Origin: GCA-2861595 sp035536185
Lineage (GTDB): Bacteria > Actinomycetota > Acidimicrobiia > Acidimicrobiales > GCA-2861595
DNA length: 64,000 nt
NCBI GenBank assembly: GCA_035536185.1
Contig: DATLOM010000008.1
Coordinates: 75,933 to 139,932, forward strand
Direction of reading: 5' to 3'
This document shows, one piece after another, positions 1-7,606 of the stretch (positions within the stretch are counted from its first letter, which is position 1; each line of letters starts with the position of its first letter). Both the position numbers and the translations under genes were made by a program. The notes below the pieces were generated by a model. It saw nothing but the letters and a program-made list of their open reading frames with translations. It was not told the origin of the DNA and searched no databases.

Positions 1-762
1 GACATCGTCCATGACCACACCGTGATGGGACCGGTCTTCTCAGAGCGCTTCGAGGGCCTCAAGGTCGTCACCACCATGCACGGCCCCTTCGTGGAGGAGC
101 TGGCCGACATCTACCGCCGTATCGCCGTGACCATCCCGGTCATCGGGATCTCCGAGGCGCAGCGCAAGCCCGTGCCCGACATCCCGATCAGGCGGGTCAT
201 CCACCATGGCGTACCGGTCAGCGCCTTTCCCTACGGCGACGGCAAGGGCGGGTACTGCCTGTTCCTCGGGCGGATGTCGGCGGACAAGGGCGCCCATCGC
301 GCCACCGAAGCGGCCTACAAGGCGGGCGCTCCGCTCATCATCGCGGCCAAGATGCGCGAGCAGCCCGAGATCGACTACTTCGAGGCCAACGTCAAGCCCT
401 ACCTGAACGAGGACATCCGCTACGTCGGAGAGGTTTCCCACGAGGAGAAGCTGGAGCTTCTGGCCAACGCAAGGTGCCTGTTGTTCCCGATCCGCTGGAA
501 CGAGCCGTTCGGCATGGTGATGGTGGAAGCGCTGGCCTGCGGGACACCGGTCATCGCCTTCCCCGAAGGTGCCGCTCCCGAGGTCATCGAGGAGGGCGTC
601 ACGGGGTTCCTCTGTGACAACGTCGACGATATGGCCGCCACCATCTCCCGCCTCGACAGCATCGACCGGGCCGACTGCCGGGCCGCCGTCGAGGGCTACT
701 TCTCGGCCAGAAGGATGGTCGAGGAGCACCTGGAGCTGTTCGAAGAGATCATCCAGAGCTGA
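1..762 (+). CDS. GT4-family glycosyltransferase, 3' part
   Basis: The reading frame is open from base 1, so the gene starts upstream and its N-terminal acceptor domain is partly missing. The visible part is the C-terminal nucleotide-sugar-binding half of a GT-B, family 4 transferase. It has the start of the second Rossmann lobe (LFLGRMSADKG) and the donor-binding E-x7-E region (NEPFGMVMVEALACGTPVIA), followed by the usual EGVTGFL segment. The family moves a sugar from a nucleotide-sugar donor to a lipid, glycan or small molecule in the cytoplasm or at the membrane face. The acceptor cannot be read from this fragment. The family call is solid; the substrate is unknown. Confidence 0.85.
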   Translation, partial: DIVHDHTVMGPVFSERFEGLKVVTTMHGPFVEELADIYRRIAVTIPVIGISEAQRKPVPDIPIRRVIHHGVPVSAFPYGDGKGGYCLFLGRMSADKGAHRATEAAYKAGAPLIIAAKMREQPEIDYFEANVKPYLNEDIRYVGEVSHEEKLELLANARCLLFPIRWNEPFGMVMVEALACGTPVIAFPEGAAPEVIEEGVTGFLCDNVDDMAATISRLDSIDRADCRAAVEGYFSARRMVEEHLELFEEIIQS

Positions 763-805
763 TCGGCGGTTTCGGGGGCGGGCGCCGCCGGGTACGCCTC
801 TCACT

Positions 806-973
806 ATGAGCAACTTCGACGACATCAAGGGCAGGGCCAAGGAAGCAGCCGGGGACCTCACCGACGACGAGGATCTCCAGCGCGAGGGCAAGGTCGACCA
901 GGCCACCGGCACGGTGAAGGACAAGGTCGGCGACGTGGCCGACAAGGTCAAGGACGTCATCAACAGGGATTAG
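806..973 (+). CDS. CsbD-like stress protein
   Basis: This is a 55-residue, highly charged protein with the CsbD pattern: a start of the form MSNFDDIKGRAKEAAG, then the GKVDQATGTVKDKVGD repeat and a lysine/aspartate-rich helical tail. CsbD-family proteins are small, abundant general-stress proteins, often under stress sigma-factor control, with no assigned biochemical activity. The gene is 43 bases after the glycosyltransferase, and its stop overlaps the end of the opposing mechanosensitive channel gene by four bases. Family recognition is clear; the role is known only at the level of stress association. Confidence 0.85.
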   Translation: MSNFDDIKGRAKEAAGDLTDDEDLQREGKVDQATGTVKDKVGDVADKVKDVINRD

Positions 974-1977
974 AGGCCCGAGCTCTCGTCCACCTCTGCC
1001 GGTGCTGCGCCTTCCGGGGGCAGCGCCGGCGGGGGCGGCGAGCCGGCATCGCTGGACGTGCTGACCACGACCGTCTGGCCAGGACCCCGCACTCCCTCTC
1101 TGCGCAGCCGGTCGGTGATCCGGCCTCGGAGCTCCCGTGCCACCGCGTACTGCTGACGCGGGGCGGTCTTGACCACCAGGCGGATGGTCACTCCGTCCGC
1201 ACCCATGGCTTGGACACCCCACACCTCGGGCGGTTCCAGGACGAACTCCCGCCAGGTCTCCTCCTCGGAGAAGGCCGCGGCGACCTCTTTCAGCGATCGG
1301 GTGACCAAAGCCACGTCGTTGTCGTAGGCGACCAGGACGTCGATCAGGGCCCTCGACCACTCCATCGAGCTGTTGCCCACCTGCTTGATCTCGCTGTTGG
1401 GAATGAACCAGACCGTGCCGTCGGTGGACCGCAGCCGGGTCACCCTCAGGGTCAGGTCTTCCACGGTGCCCGTGACCTCGCCCAGGTTGATCACGTCACC
1501 GACCCCGTACTGGTCCTCCAGCAGGATGAACAGGCCGGACAGGAAGTCCTTCACCAGGCTCTGGGCCCCGAAGCCGATGGCGACTCCGGCGATGCCGGCT
1601 CCCGCCAGCAGCGGCGCCAGGTTGACGCCGATCTCGCCCAGGACGAGCAACGCCACCACCACGGCGATGGCCACCCGCGCCATGCCGGCCAGGACATTGC
1701 CCACCGTGCCCATCCGCTGCTCGGCCCGCAGCGATCCACTGCGGACAGGCGAGCGGGAATGAAGCGTCTTTACGAACCGGCGGGCCGTCCGCGCCGCCAG
1801 GCGCCCGATGACAAGCCCAGCCAATATCAGTAGAAACACCCGAAAGGGACGAACGAGAACGACCTCTCCGGTGCTGGCCCCGAAGTCGCTCAAGCCGAGC
1901 TTGCGCAGCAGGTCGTAGAGATACCCGTGCTCGTTCACCGGGCCAGCCTCGCGCGCCGCACGAGCATGCTTTGGCAC
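970..1977 (-). CDS. MscS-family mechanosensitive ion channel
   Basis: A 335-residue membrane protein with an N-terminal hydrophobic helix (PFRVFLLILAGLVIG), a second helix, and the MscS pore helix rich in small residues (LLAGAGIAGVAIGFGAQ). The beta domain follows (SGLFILLEDQYGVGDVI and a VRFIPNSEI-like VWFIPNSEI) and then the C-terminal alpha/beta domain. Channels of this family open under membrane tension and release solutes on osmotic downshock. The C-terminus is proline- and alanine-rich and probably disordered. The start used is a GTG at 1977; a GTG at 1938 is equally possible and removes 13 residues. The gene converges on csbD, so the two may share an osmotic-stress theme, which is inference. 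Confidence 0.9.
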   Translation of the reverse strand: MPKHARAAREAGPVNEHGYLYDLLRKLGLSDFGASTGEVVLVRPFRVFLLILAGLVIGRLAARTARRFVKTLHSRSPVRSGSLRAEQRMGTVGNVLAGMARVAIAVVVALLVLGEIGVNLAPLLAGAGIAGVAIGFGAQSLVKDFLSGLFILLEDQYGVGDVINLGEVTGTVEDLTLRVTRLRSTDGTVWFIPNSEIKQVGNSSMEWSRALIDVLVAYDNDVALVTRSLKEVAAAFSEEETWREFVLEPPEVWGVQAMGADGVTIRLVVKTAPRQQYAVARELRGRITDRLRREGVRGPGQTVVVSTSSDAGSPPPPALPPEGAAPAEVDESSGL

Positions 1978-2063
1978 GGTACCGTTGGCGCGGTGAGTGG
2001 TGAGGTTGGGGAGCGGTTGAATATTCGACCGCTTTCGGTCGTCTTTTCTGGGGTAGGAGCGTC

Positions 2064-2555
2064 TTGGACGCCCTGACCTCTTTCGAGGACTTCCACAGAC
2101 AGAGAGCCAAGCATGCCCTTCACTACGCCCGCGCCATCCTTGGTTCAGATGCCGCCGAGGACGTCTGCCAGGAGGCCTGGTTCAAGGCGTGGCGGGCTTG
2201 GGGATCGGCTGATCCGGCCAAGCTCGACCCGTGGCTCATCGCCATCGTGCGCAACTGCTGCTTCGAGCGCCTCCGGGCGACCCGCCCCGTCTCCACTCTC
2301 GACGAGCACGATCTCGCGCCCGTCCCGCCGGCCGACGAGGTCGTGGTCGCCGCCCTCGAGCTGGCGGCCGCCTGGGTCCTGCTGCAGCGTCTCGCACCCC
2401 CCCTGCGAGAGGTGCTGTGGCTGCGCGAGGTCATGGACCTGTCGTACGAGGAGATCGCCAACGTCCAGCAGGTCCCCAAGGGGACGGTGATGTCTCGCCT
2501 CCATACCGCCCGTAAGAAGGCGGTCCGCCTGCTGGGTGAACGGAACGCACCGTGA
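2064..2555 (+). CDS. ECF-type RNA polymerase sigma factor
   Basis: A 163-residue sigma-70 family protein with only regions 2 and 4. Region 2 is near residues 10-70 (ILGSDAAEDVCQEAWFKAWR) and region 4 is at about 105-155 (LREVLWLREVMDLSYEEIA, then the helix-turn-helix VPKGTVMSRLHTARKK). The start is a TTG preceded by TAGGAG at suitable spacing. The last codons overlap the GTG start of the next gene (GTGA), which implies translational coupling with the anti-sigma factor. It should direct RNA polymerase to a small regulon, usually including its own promoter, once the anti-sigma factor releases it. The regulon cannot be read from this window. Confidence 0.9.
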   Translation: MDALTSFEDFHRQRAKHALHYARAILGSDAAEDVCQEAWFKAWRAWGSADPAKLDPWLIAIVRNCCFERLRATRPVSTLDEHDLAPVPPADEVVVAALELAAAWVLLQRLAPPLREVLWLREVMDLSYEEIANVQQVPKGTVMSRLHTARKKAVRLLGERNAP

Positions 2556-3964
2556 TCCGGCGCCATCCCCACAAGTTCGCCATCGCCGCCTGGTTCGACG
2601 GCGAAGGCTCCGAGAGCGTCGGCGGCCATGTCGCCCGCTGCGGCCGCTGCCGGCGTCACGCCGCTGAGCTGGCCCGTGTGAGGTCATGGCTACGGGCTCA
2701 GCCTTTCGTCGCCATGACCGACGACGTAGACGAGCCTGGCCGGTCGAAGCACCGCTGGCGGCCGGTGATGGTCGTGGCCCTGCTGCTGTTCGCCTACCTG
2801 ATCGCCCCCAGCCGGGACGACGGCAACCTCGGTCGCTCCCCCCGTGGCCCGATGGGTGCCTTGGGCGGTGGCGGCCCGGAATCCGGGTCTCCCCCGCCGC
2901 CGGCGGCCGATGAGCCGGGCGACCCCGGCGCCTCCGGTACCCCCGAGGGCGACGCGCCCGCCCCACCCGCCGCTACCCGCAGCGCCAGCGGTCCCACCGC
3001 CGACAACGAGGTCGCCGCCGGGGTGGTCCGCCGCTCCGCCGCCAACTCACCGCTCACGCTCGGCCTGATCGTCCCCACGTCGGGGCCTCTGGGCCGTGAG
3101 GGCGTCGAGGTCCGCGAGGTGGTCCAGCGCCGGGTTCAGGCCGCGAACGCGTCGGGCGGTGTGGCGGGTCTGCCCGTCGAGCTGGTCGTCGCCTCCGCTG
3201 AGGACCCCAAGGCCATCGGGGCCATGGCCGGTGCGGTCGACGCCATCGTCGGTGGCTTCGGCGCCGACGTCACGACGGCGACTCCGTGGATCTTCCCCGC
3301 CGACCCATTGGTCGCGGGAACGAACGTGGTTCCCGCCGAAGCTCCGGCCCGGGCCGTCGGGGCCCAGCTGGCCGCCGAGCTCAGGGACCAGGGGCCGTTC
3401 GGCCTGGTGGGGGTGGTCGTCGGAACGGGCCCCGACTCGGCCATGGCCGCCGGCCTGGCGTCCAAGGCCAGCGTCACCACCGTGACGGCGAAGAAGAACA
3501 CCTCGTGCCTGGGTGAGATCGCCACCTTGCGCCGCTCGGGGGCCATGATCCTCGCCGTGGCCGGCGACAGCGATCTCGCCGCCAACTGCATCCGTGCCGC
3601 GGCCCGCTCACCCTGGCACGCACGCCTGGGGCCGCTCGTCGCTCCCTCTGCCGCCTACGCCGGCGTCGCCTCGCTTCCCGAGGCCACCGGTGCCCGCACG
3701 GTGCTCGCCCTGCCGTGGCCCACGTCGTCGGCCCCAGGCGCAGCCCGCTTCCGGGCCACCACCAGCTCCGAGTCCTACCGGGCCCTCGTCTCCTATGCCG
3801 CCACCGAGCTGGCCATCGACGTGGCCCGCCAGACCGGCACCGTGTCGCCGGCTTCGATGGCCGGTCGCACCTGGCACAGCGACCTGGTCGAGCTGAACGG
3901 TGTCGTGAACAGGCCGGGCAGCATCGCCTCGGCCCTGTTCGGAGCCTGGATCGCCTCTCCCTAG
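2552..3964 (+). CDS. Membrane anti-sigma factor fused to a periplasmic-binding-protein domain
   Basis: A 470-residue protein in three parts. The N-terminus carries an H-x3-C-x2-C zinc anti-sigma motif (H26, C30, C33; HVARCGRC), as in cytoplasmic ZAS domains that hold ECF sigma factors. One transmembrane helix follows at about residues 71-86 (PVMVVALLLFAYLIAP). After a Pro/Gly/Ala-rich linker to about residue 160, the rest resembles a type I periplasmic binding protein of the branched-chain amino-acid class (LTLGLIVPTSGPLGREG, then AIVGGFGADVTT). The predicted topology puts the binding domain outside the membrane. The inferred role is to sense a ligand or wall signal and control the coupled ECF sigma factor. 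Such receptors normally use separate proteins, so the single-chain design is unusual. The PBP call is by pattern only. Confidence 0.75.
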   Translation: MIRRHPHKFAIAAWFDGEGSESVGGHVARCGRCRRHAAELARVRSWLRAQPFVAMTDDVDEPGRSKHRWRPVMVVALLLFAYLIAPSRDDGNLGRSPRGPMGALGGGGPESGSPPPPAADEPGDPGASGTPEGDAPAPPAATRSASGPTADNEVAAGVVRRSAANSPLTLGLIVPTSGPLGREGVEVREVVQRRVQAANASGGVAGLPVELVVASAEDPKAIGAMAGAVDAIVGGFGADVTTATPWIFPADPLVAGTNVVPAEAPARAVGAQLAAELRDQGPFGLVGVVVGTGPDSAMAAGLASKASVTTVTAKKNTSCLGEIATLRRSGAMILAVAGDSDLAANCIRAAARSPWHARLGPLVAPSAAYAGVASLPEATGARTVLALPWPTSSAPGAARFRATTSSESYRALVSYAATELAIDVARQTGTVSPASMAGRTWHSDLVELNGVVNRPGSIASALFGAWIASP

Positions 3965-3971
3965 CATCGGG

Positions 3972-3991
3972 GACCGGCGCCGGCGCCGGTC
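3972..3991 (+). terminator. Perfect 20-bp GC palindrome, possible terminator
   Basis: A self-complementary sequence (GACCGGCGCC and its mirror) lies seven bases after the anti-sigma stop codon. It could fold into a stem ending the sigma/anti-sigma transcript. There is no T-run after it, so intrinsic termination is uncertain; high-GC actinobacteria often lack clear T-tracts. Confidence 0.4.
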
Positions 3992-4055
3992 GCCGAGCGG
4001 GTCAGGCCCCGGTCAGGCCGGGAAGCCAAGCGGTCCGTTGCGGTAGACAGAAGCC

Positions 4056-6440
4056 ATGATCGGTGACGCCCTGGACGGCGCGCGCATCGCCATCACCGGC
4101 GCCACCGGCTTCCTCGGCACCGCCCTGGTCGAACGCCTCTTGCGGTGCGTGCCGGGCTGCCAGCTGGTGCTGCTCATCCGTCCCGGCCGGCGTACACCGG
4201 CCGCCGAGCGGGCCAGGCGAGAGGTTTTCCGCAACGACTGCTTCGACCGGCTGCGAGCCGAGCACGGAGAGAACTTCGACGCCGAGATCAAGCGCCGGGT
4301 CGTGGTCGTGGGTGGCGACGTGGCCACCGACGGGCTGGGGCTCGACGACGAGGGGCGCTCGCAGATCGCCGCCTGTGACGTCGTGATCCACGTCGCCGCC
4401 GCCGTCAGCTTCGACTCACCGCTCGACGCCGCCGTCGAGGTCAACCTCCTCGGCCCCGCCCGCGTAGCCGGCGCCATCGCCGCCACCGGGTCCAAGGCCC
4501 ATCTCGTGGCCGTGTCCACCGCCTACGTCGCCGGCACCAGACGGGGCCGTTCGCCCGAGGCCCTGCTGGCCGATACGCCCTTCGCGTCGGAGGTGAGCTG
4601 GCAGGGCGAGGTGGACGCCGCCCGGCGCGCCCGGGGCGACGCCGACGCGGCCAGCCGCGCACCGAAGCGCCTGGCCGGCTTCGCCAAGAAGGCGCGGAGC
4701 GAACTGGGTGCCGCGGGATCGCCGCTGTTGGCCGAGAAGCTGGAGAAGCTGCGCGTGGCGTGGGTGACCGACACCATGGTCGAAGCCGGGCGGGCCCGGG
4801 CCAAGGGCCTCGGCTGGCCCGACGTGTACGCCTACACCAAGGCGCTGGGCGAACGGGCTCTCCAGGACGCCTGCACCGAGGGTGGCGTGGCCTTCACCAT
4901 CGTGCGCCCGTCGATCATCGAGTCCGCCCTCTCGGAGCCGAAAGCCGGGTGGATCCGGGGGTTCCGGATGGCCGAGCCCGTGATCATCTCCTACGGGAGG
5001 GGGCTGCTGAAGCAGTTCCCTGGGATCCCGGAGGGCGTGGTCGACGTGATCCCTGTCGACCTCGTCGTGGCCATATTGATCGCCGTGGCCGCCCGCGGCC
5101 CTGCGCCGGAGGGCCCCGACGTCTTCCAGGTGGCTTCCGGCGAGCGCAATCCTCTCCGCTACCGCCGGCTCGTCAACCTCGTGCACACCTGGTTCCGGGA
5201 GAACCCGCTGGACGACACCTCGGGCCCGCCGATAGTCGTGCCCGAGTGGTCCGTCCCCGCCCGCGGGCGGGTGCCGCGCCAGCTGGTCCGCGCCACCCGG
5301 GCCCTCTCTGCGGCCGAGCGGGTCGTCGGTGCCCTTCCCATCCGCGGCCGCCAGGCCGAGCTGTCCTCCAAGTTCGAAGAGCGACGATCAGAGGCCGAGC
5401 GGGCGCTGGGTTACGTCCAGCTCTACGGCGCCTACGCCGAGACAGAGGCCGTCTTCGCCGTCGACCGCCTCGTCGCTCTGTGGGAGTCCCAGTCCCCCGA
5501 GGACCAGGCCATGTTCGGGTTCGACCCGGCCGTCATCGACTGGGCCCACTACGTGCGCAACGTGCACCTGCCCTCCATCGTGTCCAACTCGCGGGTCCGC
5601 ACCACGGCCGGCCGCAAGACCACCGCCACCCGCCAGGAGCGGGGCCGCAAGGCGGTACTCGCCCCGGCCCGCCACATGGCCGCCTTCGACCTGGAGAACA
5701 CCCTCATCGCCTCCAACGTGGTCGAGTCGTACGCCTGGCTGGCCACCCGCCACCTGCCGGTGGACGAGCGGGTGCAGTTCAGCCTGCGCACCCTGCGCGA
5801 AGGTCCCTCCCTTCTCGCCCTGGACCGCCGGGACCGGGGCGACTTCCTGCGCCACTTCTACCGTCGCTACGAGGGGGCGTCGGCCGAGCAGCTGTTCACC
5901 GACTCCTGGGAGATGTTCAGCTCGCTGATCCTGGCCCGCTCCTTTCCCGCCGGGATCCGCCGTATCCGTGAGCACCGGGCGCTGGGCCACCGCACCGTCC
6001 TGATCACCGGGGCCCTCGACTTCGTGGTCGCTCCCCTGCGCCCGCGGTTCGACGACATCGTGTGCGCCAGCCTCGGCCAGGATGCCGACGGGCGCCTGAC
6101 CGGCGAGCTGCTGGCCGGCCCGCCCACGGGCGAGGCCCGCACCCTGGTCATGGCCGCCTATGCCGAAGCCGAGGGGCTGCGGCTGGAGGAATCGGTGGCC
6201 TACGCCGACTCCGCTTCGGACCTGCCGATGCTCGAGGCCGTCGGGTTCCCCGTGGCCGTCAACCCCGAGGCCAAGCTGGCCACCATCGCCCGCAAGCGGG
6301 GCTGGCACGTGGAACACTGGGCCTCGGCTCCGGGCTTCGCCAAGCAGCGGCTGCCGATCGGGCCCCTTCTCCGCCCGGGGGCCAACAGCCGGCGCACGTC
6401 GCCCGTCCTGCACTCGGGCAACGCCGGAGGCGAACGTTGA
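4056..6440 (+). CDS. SDR (fatty acyl-CoA reductase-like) fused to HAD-IB hydrolase
   Basis: A 794-residue two-domain protein. Residues 1 to about 480 form an extended short-chain dehydrogenase of the male-sterility/acyl-reductase type. It has the NAD(P)-binding GATGFLGTALVERLL near the N-terminus and a Y-x3-K pair in VYAYTKALGERAL. The family reduces acyl thioesters to aldehydes or alcohols. The remainder is a HAD-IB phosphatase-like domain. Its first motif reads FDLENTL, with Glu-Asn where DxDGT-type enzymes have a second Asp, and later motifs include LITGALDFVV and YADSASDLPML. The fusion is known in actinobacteria. The TGA stop overlaps the TTG start of the following dehydrogenase. A role in lipid reduction or remodelling is inferred from the neighbouring acyltransferase. 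Confidence 0.85.
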   Translation: MIGDALDGARIAITGATGFLGTALVERLLRCVPGCQLVLLIRPGRRTPAAERARREVFRNDCFDRLRAEHGENFDAEIKRRVVVVGGDVATDGLGLDDEGRSQIAACDVVIHVAAAVSFDSPLDAAVEVNLLGPARVAGAIAATGSKAHLVAVSTAYVAGTRRGRSPEALLADTPFASEVSWQGEVDAARRARGDADAASRAPKRLAGFAKKARSELGAAGSPLLAEKLEKLRVAWVTDTMVEAGRARAKGLGWPDVYAYTKALGERALQDACTEGGVAFTIVRPSIIESALSEPKAGWIRGFRMAEPVIISYGRGLLKQFPGIPEGVVDVIPVDLVVAILIAVAARGPAPEGPDVFQVASGERNPLRYRRLVNLVHTWFRENPLDDTSGPPIVVPEWSVPARGRVPRQLVRATRALSAAERVVGALPIRGRQAELSSKFEERRSEAERALGYVQLYGAYAETEAVFAVDRLVALWESQSPEDQAMFGFDPAVIDWAHYVRNVHLPSIVSNSRVRTTAGRKTTATRQERGRKAVLAPARHMAAFDLENTLIASNVVESYAWLATRHLPVDERVQFSLRTLREGPSLLALDRRDRGDFLRHFYRRYEGASAEQLFTDSWEMFSSLILARSFPAGIRRIREHRALGHRTVLITGALDFVVAPLRPRFDDIVCASLGQDADGRLTGELLAGPPTGEARTLVMAAYAEAEGLRLEESVAYADSASDLPMLEAVGFPVAVNPEAKLATIARKRGWHVEHWASAPGFAKQRLPIGPLLRPGANSRRTSPVLHSGNAGGER

Positions 6441-7606
6441 GGGCGCTGCTGTTCGAGCGCTCCCTTCCCCGCTTCGCCGCGGCCAAGCTGGCGTCCGCCG
6501 TCGCCGCCGGCCGTGGAGCCCGCGTCGGGCCGCTCCGGCTGGCCGAGGTGGAACCGCCGGCGCTTCCCGGCCCGGGATGGCACCGCCTCACTCCCCGCCT
6601 GGCCGGGATCTGCGGGTCCGACCTGGCCACGGTCGACGCCCGCAGCAGTCGCTGGTTCGAGCCCATCGTCAGCTTCCCGTTCGTGCCCGGTCACGAGGTG
6701 GTGGGTGACCTGGAGGACGGCCGGCGGGTCGTGCTCGAGCCGGTGCTCTCCTGCGCGGCCCGAAACATCGTGCCGCCCTGCCCCGGCTGCGCCCGGGGCG
6801 ACAACGGCTGCTGTGAGCGGATCGCCTTCGGGTGCCTGCAGCCCGGTCTCCAGACCGGCTACTGCGCCGACACCGGTGGTGGGTGGTCCGCCGCCCTGGT
6901 GGCCCACGAGAGCCAGCTCCACGAAGTGCCGGAGGACACGAGCGACGAGGCCGCGGTCATGGTCGAGCCGGCGGCCTGCGCCGTCCACGCCGTGCAGGCG
7001 GCGGCCATCACCGACACCGACACCGTCGTCGTGCTCGGTGCCGGCACCCTCGGCCTGTGCACCGTCGCCGCCGTTCGCCATCTCGCCAGTCCCGGCGCCG
7101 TGATAGCCAGCGCCAAGCACCCCGAGCAGCGCCGCTTGGCCGTGGAGCTGGGTGCCGGCGCCGTGGCCGCCCCCTCCGAGGTGCGCCGGGCCGTTCGCCG
7201 CCAGACGCGGTCGCTGGCCATGGACGGCCGCCTCACCGGCGGCGCCGACATCGTCATCGACTGCGTCGGCAGCGAGTCGTCGCTCGCCGATGCCCTCGCC
7301 GTCGTCCGCCCCCGCGGGACCGTGGTGCTCGTGGGAATGCCCGGACCGGTGAACGTCGACCTCACTCCCCTGTGGCAACGGGAGATCCGCCTCGTGGGCT
7401 CCTACGCCTACCGCCACTCCACCTTCGCCACGGCCTTCGAGCTGGTGGCCTCGGCGAAGCTCGAGCGCCTGGTCTCGGCGGTCTACCCGCTGGAGGAGTG
7501 GCGGGACGCCCTCGACCACGCCGTGCACTCCGGACCGCGAGGCGCGGTGAAGATCGCTTTCGACCTCCGCCTCCGCCCCCCCAGAAAGGCCGTTTCAACC
7601 TCCTAA
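6437..7606 (+). CDS. Zinc-dependent medium-chain dehydrogenase
   Basis: A 389-residue MDR-superfamily enzyme starting at a TTG that overlaps the previous stop (TTGA). It has the catalytic-zinc start GICGSD, the GHEVVGDL loop, a cysteine cluster for the structural zinc (CPGCARGDNGCC) and the Rossmann motif VVLGAGTLGLCTVAAV. The C-terminal half contains DIVIDCVGSESSL and GTVVLVGMPG, typical of alcohol or threonine-type dehydrogenases. It should oxidise an alcohol or reduce an aldehyde with NAD(P)H. In this cluster its substrate may be the product of the upstream SDR-HAD protein, which is inference. Its stop overlaps the next start by one base (TAATG). Confidence 0.85.
   Translation: MRALLFERSLPRFAAAKLASAVAAGRGARVGPLRLAEVEPPALPGPGWHRLTPRLAGICGSDLATVDARSSRWFEPIVSFPFVPGHEVVGDLEDGRRVVLEPVLSCAARNIVPPCPGCARGDNGCCERIAFGCLQPGLQTGYCADTGGGWSAALVAHESQLHEVPEDTSDEAAVMVEPAACAVHAVQAAAITDTDTVVVLGAGTLGLCTVAAVRHLASPGAVIASAKHPEQRRLAVELGAGAVAAPSEVRRAVRRQTRSLAMDGRLTGGADIVIDCVGSESSLADALAVVRPRGTVVLVGMPGPVNVDLTPLWQREIRLVGSYAYRHSTFATAFELVASAKLERLVSAVYPLEEWRDALDHAVHSGPRGAVKIAFDLRLRPPRKAVSTS

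Noticed and set aside
40..963. Long minus-strand frame opposite the glycosyltransferase
   Set aside because: It is the antisense shadow of a gene with clear family motifs; its product is low-complexity and matches nothing.
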